DNA of 64,000 bases from Rufibacter psychrotolerans (lineage in GTDB: Bacteria > Bacteroidota > Bacteroidia > Cytophagales > Hymenobacteraceae). Shown in pieces: positions 46,046 through 55,701 of this stretch. Where the stretch lies: positions 372,001 through 436,000 of the forward strand of contig NZ_JAFFJV010000009.1 in NCBI RefSeq assembly GCF_016924645.1, given 5' to 3'. A program made the translations under genes and the position numbers. Each line of letters begins with the position of its first letter. Position 1 is the stretch's first letter. The notes under the pieces are model-generated. The model did no database searches and had not been told where the DNA came from. It worked only from the letters and a program-made list of their open reading frames with translations.

Positions 46046-46395
46046 AACTCCAGAGCCTTTGTCCTTTGTATTTGTTGTGCCCACTTTAGTATGCTGGTTC
46101 TTCTGGCAGGTTGAAGCACGCCGGTAAAGAACTCCCCTGGCCTTTTTGGCCTAATCGGATCAACTACCCGTTTGCTCCTGCAAGGCTTTCTTTTGGTAAG
46201 AACCAAACAGGCAGGAAGCAAGGACATAGCAATAAAAGCTTCTGACCTATTTAGAATGCACAGCGTACAGCAAACGGTTGACAGCCACCATTTCCTCCGG
46301 GGTAGGGTGGTCTGGAACTGTTGGGAACTACCCATCAAAGCACCTCTCGCGGCAGGGTCTTTCCCTTTTTCAGCCGCTGAGAGCTTGATTCAACT
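46046..46395. other. Left flank of the CRISPR array
   Basis: This 350-base gap holds no convincing gene. If crRNA is transcribed rightward, the leader should be here; the sequence is not strongly AT-rich and shows no clear promoter. No CRISPR-like repeat occurs before the degenerate copy at 46396. Confidence 0.45.
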
Positions 46396-49300
46396 TTTCT
46401 ATACCATACAGGTGCAATTGTTTAAAACACTATTTCTGGCGCGCAGAACCACAAAAAAACTTTCTATACCACTGAGGTGCAATTGAAATTTTCTGTTGTT
46501 ACGGGGTTCTTTTTTCAAAGACCATCTTTCTATACCACTGAGGTGCAATTGAAATGCCATGACAAAGGAGTGGTACCAAAGCTATAAAGAAACTTTCTAT
46601 ACCACTGAGGTGCAATTGAAATCGTGTACAGCTGCACAAAGTTTCCTCACATAAGAAATTTCTATACCACTGAGGTGCAATTGAAATACTCCCGATCCTG
46701 GGAAACCTCCATGATGTACAAAAATTTCTATACCACTGAGGTGCAATTGAAATCTCGGCCGACGAGCGGGAGCACCGGGTGGACATCCTGATTTCTATAC
46801 CACTGAGGTGCAATTGAAATCAAACGCCTCACCTTGATTATTAACCGGAAGCCCATATTTCTATACCACTGAGGTGCAATTGAAATTCCTGACCACGCGC
46901 AGGGTGTCAGGGGTCTGCCCGGATTTCTATACCACTGAGGTGCAATTGAAATGGTATTATCCGACCTTTGTAACGCTCACACTTCCAGATTTCTATACCA
47001 CTGAGGTGCAATTGAAATTTTTATCAATTTCTACAACGTCAGAGAGTTTCCCCACCTTTCTATACCACTGAGGTGCAATTGAAATCTGGAGCGAGGCCGG
47101 TTCCGCGATATGGGCGTAGGCTCCTTTCTATACCACTGAGGTGCAATTGAAATGCAGGAAGCGAAGCGCCTGCCGTGGCAACGGAGCTGCTTTCTATACC
47201 ACTGAGGTGCAATTGAAATCTCAGGAAGCGGCTCTAAAATCTGCGCACATTGCCTCGTTTCTATACCACTGAGGTGCAATTGAAATTGTCCCAGACTTTG
47301 TTTCTCAGGTGTTCGGCATCTTCGTTTCTATACCACTGAGGTGCAATTGAAATCCAGTGGTTTAGAGGAAGGCGTAAGCTTCTCCATGGATGTTTCTATA
47401 CCACTGAGGTGCAATTGAAATGCCCAAACAAAAGACAGCAACTAGTAGGGTTATCTGTTTCTATACCACTGAGGTGCAATTGAAATGTGCTTGAGGTTCC
47501 ACCCCCCACCATTCTCCCCCCTGTTTCTATACCACTGAGGTGCAATTGAAATAAATCAACGGAGTTCCAAAGAGAGGCATTTTCCGTTGTTTCTATACCA
47601 CTGAGGTGCAATTGAAATATGATCGTTCGGGTCAGTGACCGCGAAAATGCGTTTACTGTTTCTATACCACTGAGGTGCAATTGAAATTTTTCCAGCTCTG
47701 GCAACGGTGGAACCTCCAAACTTGTTTCTATACCACTGAGGTGCAATTGAAATCAACGGGGGGCTTGATCAGTACACCGGTGGGGAGCGCTTGTTTCTAT
47801 ACCACTGAGGTGCAATTGAAATTGAACACTCAGCGCGCTTGCGTAAATCTCTTTTCCTGGTTTCTATACCACTGAGGTGCAATTGAAATGCGTGGCCCTA
47901 GCCTTTGTGGGTGGCGTGACCCTGATCAGTTTCTATACCACTGAGGTGCAATTGAAATAAGTGAAAGGCTAGCGCTTGCTGTAGGTGACCTTGCCGCGTT
48001 TCTATACCACTGAGGTGCAATTGAAATGATTTCTGCCGCCGCCACTCTCGCTTGTTCGCTGTTTTGTTTCTATACCACTGAGGTGCAATTGAAATGCCTG
48101 TATTTCCGGGGCTTCCACCCGCTCCTAACCGCTTTCTATACCACTGAGGTGCAATTGAAATATTTTGCTCAAACTTGGCAAGCTTTCCTTGCTGACTTCT
48201 TTCTATACCACTGAGGTGCAATTGAAATACTCCAACGCCAACGCCAAGATGACCTACGACCAGACCCTTTCTATACCACTGAGGTGCAATTGAAATGCGT
48301 CACAAACCTCACAAACGGACCTGCCTTTTACTTTCTATACCACTGAGGTGCAATTGAAATTTGGCAAACCTGGCGCAAAGTTCCTGTATCATCTTCTTTC
48401 TATACCACTGAGGTGCAATTGAAATCGCCAGCCGCGGCAAACTGCGTAAGCCGCTAAACCCTTTCTATACCACTGAGGTGCAATTGAAATCAGACAAAAC
48501 CAGAATGCTGCATCTTGAGCGTTCTGGCTGCTTTCTATACCACTGAGGTGCAATTGAAATGCGTACCATATCCCTACGCCCTTATCTGGCACATCATTCC
48601 TTTCTATACCACTGAGGTGCAATTGAAATTGTTGGCCAGGTACTGAGACTGCCAGGGGTCATACCCTACTTTCTATACCACTGAGGTGCAATTGAAATGC
48701 CGGGGACCATCTGCGACGAACTGGTGACCCAAAGCACTTTCTATACCACTGAGGTGCAATTGAAATGCCTAATGACTACCGTTTCCAGCCTAAATACAAT
48801 AAATCCCTTTCTATACCACTGAGGTGCAATTGAAATCCGTATTTCGCCGCCAGTCGTGCGGCGAAGTCTTGCGTCTTTCTATACCACTGAGGTGCAATTG
48901 AAATCACCTTTGCCTTGCCGTAGATCTCGGCAATCTCCTGCATCTTTCTATACCACTGAGGTGCAATTGAAATTTCTCTCCTGGGTGTTTCGTGTATTGA
49001 GGTGCCCACCCTTTCTATACCACTGAGGTGCAATTGAAATCTTTTCAAAGAATATCGCATTGATGGGCGGTATATCGTCTTTCTATACCACTGAGGTGCA
49101 ATTGAAATTCGGCTGTTTGGTGCCACCTAAGAATTCTGGGCGGTTTAAACTTTCTATACCACTGAGGTGCAATTGAAATCGGCCAACGTGGTGAAGTACG
49201 TGACCGACAAGCCCACCACCTTTCTATACCACTGAGGTGCAATTGAAATCTTTTTCTTGCCCTTTGCGTTAGCAGTAGGTTTTTTCTCTTTCTATACCAC

Positions 49301-50874
49301 TGAGGTGCAATTGAAATCAGGAAAGGCGGGGCCAGGGTTTTAAATACGTTCTATTGTCTTTCTATACCACTGAGGTGCAATTGAAATACGACGAGACGAG
49401 CTCGTTCGAGGCTGCTTTACGAACTTTCTATACCACTGAGGTGCAATTGAAATTTGATTTTTTCGCTCATTTATGAGCATACCTCTACCCACTTTCTATA
49501 CCACTGAGGTGCAATTGAAATCAATGAGGTTCGGCACATGCTCACCACTGCCATAGCTTTCTATACCACTGAGGTGCAATTGAAATTAAAATTTCTTTCT
49601 TCTCAATCCGTACTTCCCAATCTTCTTTCTATACCACTGAGGTGCAATTGAAATACTCTTGCCGTTCGTTGCCTCCGCCTCCATTCGGGAAACTTTCTAT
49701 ACCACTGAGGTGCAATTGAAATATCAATTCTGCTAAAACCAGATACAAACGCTCTGAAAGCTTTCTATACCACTGAGGTGCAATTGAAATTCAATCCAGC
49801 GCGCAACTGGCCAGAATAGCTTTCCCGCCTTTCTATACCACTGAGGTGCAATTGAAATTGGGCTTTTGGTGTGGTCAATGTCTGCCAGCAGAGAACCTTT
49901 CTATACCACTGAGGTGCAATTGAAATCGCAACTCCTGTAAATGAATTAGGCGGCCTTTTCAGACCTTTCTATACCACTGAGGTGCAATTGAAATCAATTC
50001 TGCTAAAACCAGATACAAACGCTCTGAAAGCTTTCTATACCACTGAGGTGCAATTGAAATTTCCCCCACCATACTCCAGCCGCTGGGCTTACTTGGAACT
50101 TTCTATACCACTGAGGTGCAATTGAAATATATAAGCAGGTCCAACCTCCGTAAAAGCCGCTAAGCTTTCTATACCACTGAGGTGCAATTGAAATTCTTGC
50201 GCTCCATGAGAGTAAGCTTCTACCCCAAGAGCGGGAACTTTCTATACCACTGAGGTGCAATTGAAATTCTTGAGGGCCATCAACTGCTGCTCCAGGCGCA
50301 TAATGCTTTCTATACCACTGAGGTGCAATTGAAATGTATTATCCTCCTGCTCTTCCACCTTTCGCTTCCCGTCTTTCTATACCACTGAGGTGCAATTGAA
50401 ATACCCGTCCTGGTGGAACTGTATATGGAATCGGTCTACACTTTCTATACCACTGAGGTGCAATTGAAATTCAAGCCTCCTTTGGCTAGGGAGTTTGTTA
50501 TTCCTCTCTTTCTATACCACTGAGGTGCAATTGAAATTACTGGCGTGTAGGGATCTTTGGCGTTGGTGGTATAGGCTTTCTATACCACTGAGGTGCAATT
50601 GAAATTAATGACCACGAACCACGTTTACGACTTCGCCTCCATCTTTCTATACCACTGAGGTGCAATTGAAATGGTGGTTTGGGCCCGTCCGGCTGTTTCG
50701 GTTCCTCCACCTTTCTATACCACTGAGGTGCAATTGAAATTTGCACATGGGCAAAGTATTAATAACACAAAATAGAAACTTTCTATACCACTGAGGTGCA
50801 ATTGAAATCGTGATTCTGCGCTTCCTGAAAGCTGGATTCTTAAACTTTCTATACCACTGAGGTGCAATTGAAAT
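46396..50874 (+). CRISPR. CRISPR array: 66 intact repeats plus one degenerate repeat, about 66 spacers
   Basis: A 29-base repeat (begins TTTCTATACC, ends GGTGCAATTGAAAT) recurs every 65-70 bases. I count 66 intact copies from 46461 to 50846 and a degenerate copy at 46396 with changes in its middle and last five bases. Spacers are about 35-40 bases. The preceding base probably belongs to the repeat (30 bp) and changes in runs: C, A, C, G, then C for the last 41. The 3' end resembles P. gingivalis type I repeats as I recall them. One spacer occurs twice (49723-49760 and 49995-50030). The strand of transcription is uncertain; plus is given because the repeat ends in ATTGAAAT, typical of a type I 5' handle. 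Confidence 0.98.
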
Positions 50875-51093
50875 GCGCTCTAAAAATAGCGGAAAAAAGC
50901 CTTTTCCAGCACGTAGGGACAGGCTTTTCTAGATAAAATGGCGCTAAAGAAGCGTCAGGTGGTGGTAAGGAAAAATCAGCGGGCAGCCGACGACTGAGCT
51001 AATGGTCTGTTTCTGAGACGTTTTTATAAAAACAAGCCGGAAACGGACAAGCACTTGCCTCCACCCGCAGGTAGTAGGCCTCTCACCCGACGA
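50875..51093. promoter_or_regulatory. Candidate CRISPR leader / array-cas2 spacer region
   Basis: This 219-base gap lies between the intact last repeat and cas2. Its array-proximal 65 bases are A/T-rich with inverted strings (GCGCTCTAAAAATAGCG; TTTTCTAGATAAAATGGCGC). It is the usual leader position if the array is transcribed leftward, the same way as the cas genes. A dispersed hairpin copy lies at 51005-51046. Confidence 0.4.
51005..51046. repeat. Dispersed hairpin repeat copy
   Basis: GTCTGTTTCTGAGACGTTTTT and AAAAACAAGCCGGAAACGGAC form the arms. It lies between the array and the cas2 stop. Confidence 0.55.
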
Positions 51094-51357
51094 CTACAGG
51101 AACCGCTGCGGGCTACCTTTGTCGGTGCCGAGGACGTGGCGCTCGTGGTAGCGTTCCTCGCGCATGCGGTAGATGACCACGCCGTCGCCCTCCTCCATCA
51201 ATTGGTTGGCCTCATGGCGGAGGCGCTGGTACTGGGCCTCGGTGAGTTCGCCCTCAAACACCGAGTTCTGGATCCAAGTGAGGTACTTCCGGAAGAGCTT
51301 CAGCATTTTTCCCACGCGCTTCTGGCCCACGTCATACACGGCAATAAAATACGGCAT
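51094..51357 (-). CDS. cas2: CRISPR-associated endoribonuclease-like Cas2
   Basis: The 87-aa protein has the Cas2 ferredoxin-like fold pattern: 'MPYFIAVYDVGQKRVGKMLK' with the usual strand-1 Asp, then 'FRKYLTWIQNSVFEGELTEA' and 'LMEEGDGVVIYRM'. Cas2 forms the core of the Cas1-Cas2 integrase that inserts new spacers. It is the last gene of the cas operon and the nearest to the array. It looks intact, but its partner Cas1 is interrupted. Confidence 0.95.
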   Translation of the reverse strand: MPYFIAVYDVGQKRVGKMLKLFRKYLTWIQNSVFEGELTEAQYQRLRHEANQLMEEGDGVVIYRMREERYHERHVLGTDKGSPQRFL

Positions 51358-51408
51358 GTCAATTATAGTTTTCTACAAGATGTCAAAGAACGAGGAACGT
51401 ATGTTTCC

Positions 51409-51441
51409 GTCCTGATTTCAGGGAAGCAGGCCCGAAACGCA
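51409..51441. repeat. Dispersed hairpin repeat, partial copy between cas1 and cas2
   Basis: GTCCTGATTTCAGGGAAGC followed by AGGCCCGAAACGC retains one arm of the family consensus. Confidence 0.4.
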
Positions 51442-51456
51442 CGTAAGGGGGTCGCC

Positions 51457-52542
51457 TCACCACCACATGTGCAGGCCCTGGTAAGGGTCCTGCTTAGGGT
51501 CGCAGAGATGGCGCACCAGCTTGTGGCACTCCAGCCGCACCAGCCGCTCATACGAGATGTGGCGGCCCAGCTGACGGTGTAGCACGGTTTTCTGCAGGCG
51601 CTGGTCCAGGTGCGCCATGAAGATCTTGCGGCCCTCCTCCTTGAGGTAGCAGCCGCCCAGCCGCTGCTCGAAGTGTTTGGGCTGGATCTAGCCGTTCTTG
51701 AGCAGCTTAAAGATGGCGCGGTCAATCAGCAGCGGCTTGAAGATCTCGGCCACGTCCAGCGAGAGCGAGTAGCGGCGGTCGCCGGGCTCATGCAGGAAAG
51801 ACACCGTGGGGTCCAGCGCCGTGCGGTAAATCTGCCGCAGCACCACCGTGTAGCACAGCGAGTTGCCGAAGGAGATGAGCGCGTTCAGCGGGTTGGACGG
51901 CGGCCTGCGCTCCCGCTTGTTGAACGGAAACTTCTGCGCCACGGCCTCGCCCAACATTAAAGGCCAAGTCTGGTAATAGCAGTCACGGGCGCGGCCCTCG
52001 GCGCTCATGAGCGTAGGAATATCGGGGCAGGCCGGAATCCGGGCGCGCTCGGCCTCAATCTGCTCGCAGCTCTCCTGCAGCGCCAGAGACTCCGGCTCCG
52101 GCAGGCGCGGCACGTAATAGCGCATCACCCGCAAGATGTTGAACAAGGCAGCATCCACAAATTCCTTCGCCAACACCAGCCGCTTCTTAGGGCTGAGGTA
52201 ATGTTGAGCCTGCGCCATGCGCACCCGGCCGCTCACCACCGGCTGACGTGGGTACAAAGAGGCGGTGTAGTTGCCGTAATAGTCGAAGAAGAACAGCGGG
52301 ATGCCCTGTCGCGCCAGAAACGTGACCAGCTTGGTGTTGATGTCAATCTCCCCGAACAGGTAGATGCTGTCCACGCTCTCCACCGCGAACGGCAGCCGCT
52401 GCCCGTCGGCGGGTTGGCTGGGCAGGCCCTCGGTGTCCTCGTCATCGGGGATGCGGCAGTCCAGGGCGCATTTCTCCAGGGCCAGCGTGTTGTGCTTCCG
52501 GCGCAGCCGACCGTTGGAAAACAGGTAGAAAGGGCGTTTCAT
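51457..52542 (-). pseudogene. cas1: Cas1 integrase interrupted by an in-frame TAG
   Basis: From ATG 52542 (MKRPFYLFSNGRLRRKHNTL) the frame encodes Cas1 with its three metal ligands: Glu182 in SAEGRARD, His251 in FLHEPGD and Asp263 in SLSLDVAEIFKP. Codon 285 (51688-51690) is TAG. Beyond it the same frame continues for 76 residues with a normal Cas1 C-terminus ('IQPKHFEQRLGGCYLKEEGR', 'ISYERLVRLECHKLVRHLCD', ending HMWW) to a TGA at 51457-51459. The intact protein would be 361 aa. A single C-to-T change of CAG would explain the stop. The C-terminal helical part is needed for folding and DNA binding in known Cas1 proteins, so acquisition is probably lost unless the stop is suppressed or is a sequence error. 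An in-frame extension to 52650 is not needed. Confidence 0.9.
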
Positions 52543-52567
52543 GGGCAGAAAAAATTTATTGGTGAAG

Positions 52568-52613
52568 GGTACCTCACCCCCAGCCCCTCTCCAGTAGAGA
52601 GGGGCTGGGGGGA
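52568..52613. repeat. G/C-rich palindrome in the cas4-cas1 gap
   Basis: CACCCCCAGCCCCTCTCC and its complement pair around a short loop. Similar 'CCCAGCCCCTCTCC' elements are, as I recall, common dispersed repeats in Bacteroidota. Confidence 0.6.
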
Positions 52614-52620
52614 ATTGCGC

Positions 52621-52655
52621 TTCAGGCCTGTTTTCTGAAAATGAGGCCAAAAACG
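52621..52655. repeat. Dispersed hairpin repeat copy in the cas operon
   Basis: TTCAGGCCTGTTTTC and GAAAATGAGGCCAAAAACG form the arms between cas4 and cas1. It may separate transcription of the adaptation genes. Confidence 0.55.
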
Positions 52656-52695
52656 CAAGTTTGAATGAAAAGCAGCAGCTAAAGCCGATAGAGGT

Positions 52696-53241
52696 TTACC
52701 CGTAGCAGAGCTCCTCGAACGCGCACTTGCGGCAGAACTCGCGTTTGGTAAGCCGGGCCGGCGGATGCGGTTCCTCCAGCAGTTGAGTCAGGTGCCGGAG
52801 CTGCAAGGCCAGTTCCTCTTCCTGTTGCGGCCCCAGCGTGACCGGCTCAGACCGGCGCAAAGCGGGGTAGTCAATCTGCCCCTTGAAAGGCACGCCGCCC
52901 GCGCCCGTGACGCCGTTCAGCTTCAGGAGCCACAGGTAGAACCGAACCTGGCTCAGGTGCGCTGCTTGGCAGGAGCGGCCCTTCTTGGTCTCGTGCAACA
53001 CTCCATCACGCAGCACCGCCCGGTCAATGCGGCCGGTGAGCGGCGTGCCGTCCGGGGCGGTGGCGTACAGGTCCAGGTGCTTTTCGCTGCGGCTGTAGGT
53101 GGTCTCATCCAAGAGCCGCCCCAACGCCACGTCCTCTGATTCCTGCTCCATTCTGATTCCTTGGTGGTGTAACCAAGCTTTGCGCGGGCAGATGAGGTAG
53201 TAGGAGAAGACGGTGGCGTTAATGGTTACAGTCTTAAGCAT
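52696..53241 (-). CDS. cas4: CRISPR-associated exonuclease Cas4
   Basis: The 181-aa RecB-family nuclease has a conserved N-terminal Cys ('YYLICPRKAWLHH', Cys18), the C-terminal cluster 'CRKCAFEELC' for a [4Fe-4S] cluster, and nuclease motifs with Asp in 'TGRIDRA' and E-x-K in 'HETKKG'. Cas4 trims prespacers and selects the PAM during acquisition. It lies 7 bases after cas7 and is G+C-rich like cas1 and cas2, unlike cas7. Confidence 0.95.
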   Translation of the reverse strand: MLKTVTINATVFSYYLICPRKAWLHHQGIRMEQESEDVALGRLLDETTYSRSEKHLDLYATAPDGTPLTGRIDRAVLRDGVLHETKKGRSCQAAHLSQVRFYLWLLKLNGVTGAGGVPFKGQIDYPALRRSEPVTLGPQQEEELALQLRHLTQLLEEPHPPARLTKREFCRKCAFEELCYG

Positions 53242-53248
53242 AGAAACG

Positions 53249-54322
53249 CTATGCAGGAACTATTTCCTGGAGTTGGGCCTCATACGGGTAATTTTGCAGA
53301 AGTTCAATTAAGTGCTCTTCTGCTTTGTCTAAAGCGTCAGCTGATTCGGTGTTGGTTCTAATGTACCCTGCAGCCGGAAGAGAGATAAAGGTGCGAACGT
53401 CTTCTAAACTGTCATCTACAATAGGTTCTACTTTGTCTTCATCTTCTTTCAACTTTGTCCGTATTGCGGCAGCCAACTTATTCGCATTTGGGCTGATTGC
53501 AATAGCTAATGTTTCCATTAAGCTGAAAGTGCGGGATTGGTTAGTGGTAATTCGCCAATTTATCAGTGCATTAGCAATAGCAGGAATAATCTTCTCCCGC
53601 AATTCTTTAGGTGCAATCAAGCATTTACCAAATACAGTCTCGCCCTCTATCCACCCCGCAGCTCGTAATAGATCTTCTGTTTCAGGGCTTATTTCAGGTT
53701 CAAATTTGTTTATTGATACCGCAAAAAGTGTTCGTAGATCAAGGGCAATATCATGTACAAATAAACCTGTTGTCCGAGCATTTTCAGGAACCCATTTCCT
53801 ATGTAAGCTTCTATTTGTTCCTGCTAATAAATTTTGTACTTCTTCTTCAGAGAGAGTATTACCATTAACATCTTTAACAATCACTTTGTGACTTTCAGGT
53901 CTATCACTACGGTCAAATGTTAAATCCTCCTTGATATAAGTAGCCAATAATGGATGCAGAGGCCGCATGGCAGATATAGAAAATGGGCTTCTTCTTTTTA
54001 AGGTACGGCTTTCTCCACCAACTTCAGCTTTCATCCAACCACCTAACAATTGATCCACATAAACCGGATTGCAGGCACTCCAAGCTTCCCCTTCACCTAA
54101 TTTTTTACTTTTATCTATATTAAATGTAAAAGTAGTTGGGGAAAAAGGCACATTCATTTCGCTAATGATGGCTTCTAAAATAGAGCGTTTTACTTGTTGG
54201 CCACTAGAGTAAGCCATGCTTCTGCCAAATTGGGCATCTCTAAAGGTTTTCTGGCCTTTTTCTACACAAAAAACTGTGTGATTAGCATGCTTAAGGGCAC
54301 GGAAATAGATAAAGTGATTCAT
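53249..54322 (-). CDS. cas7: Cas7-family backbone subunit (Csp1-like)
   Basis: The 357-aa protein has a Cas7-type N-terminus ('MNHFIYFRALKHANHTVFCV', then 'AQFGRSMAYSSGQQVKRSIL') and 'NTESADALDKAEEHLIELLQ' near the end. Cas7 subunits coat the crRNA in the Cascade complex. In this gene order it corresponds to the Pging-type Csp1/Cas7. It follows the large-subunit gene by 10 bases. It is more AT-rich than cas4, which begins 7 bases later. Confidence 0.8.
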   Translation of the reverse strand: MNHFIYFRALKHANHTVFCVEKGQKTFRDAQFGRSMAYSSGQQVKRSILEAIISEMNVPFSPTTFTFNIDKSKKLGEGEAWSACNPVYVDQLLGGWMKAEVGGESRTLKRRSPFSISAMRPLHPLLATYIKEDLTFDRSDRPESHKVIVKDVNGNTLSEEEVQNLLAGTNRSLHRKWVPENARTTGLFVHDIALDLRTLFAVSINKFEPEISPETEDLLRAAGWIEGETVFGKCLIAPKELREKIIPAIANALINWRITTNQSRTFSLMETLAIAISPNANKLAAAIRTKLKEDEDKVEPIVDDSLEDVRTFISLPAAGYIRTNTESADALDKAEEHLIELLQNYPYEAQLQEIVPA

Positions 54323-54332
54323 ATTTTTTCTT

Positions 54333-55685
54333 TTATATTATAGGTTCTTGAACAGTTTTAGAAGATAGTTCAGCGTAACGGAAGCGGATTAAGGTGATAA
54401 AATACCCCACATTGTCAACGGGCATTCTGTTCACTGTCTTGCCGAGTTCAACAAGAGGTTCTTTGTAGTCTGTTTCTTCGACTATAACAGTCAGTTCCCG
54501 CATGAACTGCGGCTTTCGGGCAGTATCTAAGACAGATTTAACTTTATTAAATCTGTCTTTTCTAGCCTTTCCTGCACCTGCTTCATAGTGGAGAAGGGCT
54601 TCGGCTGCCTTACCGGCGGTTTCCCAGAGTTCGTCATTGTTGAGCATAGCTAATAACCAAGTTTGATAAGTTCTAAATGAGACAAGTTTTTCATGATCTG
54701 CTTTGGAGAAGTTGGGCAGGCTGGTAGAGTCTCTGCCAGTAGGGATCAAGCCCCTTAACCCTTTAGGTTCAAGTGCCTGTACGCCTATGGCACCCATTTG
54801 GCAAGCTCTTTGAAAGCTGAAGGCGGTACCGTATAGCGGCTCTATCCTTTTTGCATCTTTATGGTAATCGTTCTCCCCAAACAAGCTTTTGTATAATTCA
54901 ATTGGACGTTGTATCTGAGGCAAACGAAACGGCACAAATCCTAATGTCCTATTAGGGCTACTTTGGCCTAAGCTATACACATAGCCTATTAAATCTGTGT
55001 TAGGAAGATTTCTAGCAATATTGAAAAGCACTGAGGTCCAGCTTTGAGTGGTAAGCTCTATCCCGCCGCCTGCTATTGTGCCAAAAGGATCAAAGTTTTG
55101 TAATGGATCATACTCCCTGTAGTCTTTACTAAAGGCATGGGAAAGCCATTGCCCATTCCATGTATTGATCTGATTGCCTCTTAAACCGATATAGGCAGGA
55201 TCATTTAAGTAGTTACGATAGTGTTGCCATCCTTCAAAGAGTGTCAGAAGTATTTTGGGATGATCAAAGAAAATGGAGATACCTCCTGCAACGCCAACCC
55301 CTAAGCCGCTTCCAATCCAAGAAAGATAAACATCTTCTTCTGTGGTCACTAAATCTAATGCGGAGACTTGACCAGAGGTAGTGGCGAACTCTTTTTTTTC
55401 TGAGGCTGCAAAACCAATGGCAATACTAGCATCTCTGAATCCTGTCTCAACCTTTTCATAAAGATTTTGAAGTTTTTCCTGACGTTCAGCAACAGATAGT
55501 GCATCAGGCTTTTGCCCTTTTTTCATTTGTACAAAGGGTGAGTTAGGAACCCATTGCATATATCTGGAGTGATTATAGAAAAGCTCAAAATATACTTTCT
55601 CAAAAAAGCTCTTGGGAGTTAGGGCATCTCTCTTTTCCTGGTTGTAAAGCTCTAAGAGCTTTCTGCCTATAGTTACTGCTATCAT
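54333..55685 (-). CDS. Putative Cascade large subunit (Cas8/Csp2-like)
   Basis: The 450-aa protein has no motif that I can name with certainty. Position between cas3 and cas7, its length and the absence of any other candidate make it the likely large subunit, which recognises the PAM and recruits Cas3. Its sequence ('ISIFFDHPKILLTLFEGWQH', 'YVYSLGQSSPNRTLGFVPFR') does not show zinc-finger cysteines, and it is probably the Pging-type Csp2. It is read 16 bases after cas3. Confidence 0.65.
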   Translation of the reverse strand: MIAVTIGRKLLELYNQEKRDALTPKSFFEKVYFELFYNHSRYMQWVPNSPFVQMKKGQKPDALSVAERQEKLQNLYEKVETGFRDASIAIGFAASEKKEFATTSGQVSALDLVTTEEDVYLSWIGSGLGVGVAGGISIFFDHPKILLTLFEGWQHYRNYLNDPAYIGLRGNQINTWNGQWLSHAFSKDYREYDPLQNFDPFGTIAGGGIELTTQSWTSVLFNIARNLPNTDLIGYVYSLGQSSPNRTLGFVPFRLPQIQRPIELYKSLFGENDYHKDAKRIEPLYGTAFSFQRACQMGAIGVQALEPKGLRGLIPTGRDSTSLPNFSKADHEKLVSFRTYQTWLLAMLNNDELWETAGKAAEALLHYEAGAGKARKDRFNKVKSVLDTARKPQFMRELTVIVEETDYKEPLVELGKTVNRMPVDNVGYFITLIRFRYAELSSKTVQEPII

Positions 55686-55701
55686 TGTGTATATGTAGGC
55701 T

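Noticed and set aside
46172..46486. 104-codon open frame running into the first CRISPR repeats
   Set aside because: It crosses the array start and has no protein-like pattern.
46396..50874. Open frames within the CRISPR array with repeated peptides such as ISIAPQWYRN or FYTTEVQLK
   Set aside because: They are translations of the CRISPR repeat and spacers, not genes.
51363..51725. 120-codon frame on the minus strand over the cas1 3' end
   Set aside because: It is a shadow of the interrupted cas1 frame and has no protein-like features.
52543..52650. Longer N-terminus for Cas1
   Set aside because: It would translate the intergenic palindrome and hairpin repeat; MKRPFYLFSNG at 52542 is the normal Cas1 start.
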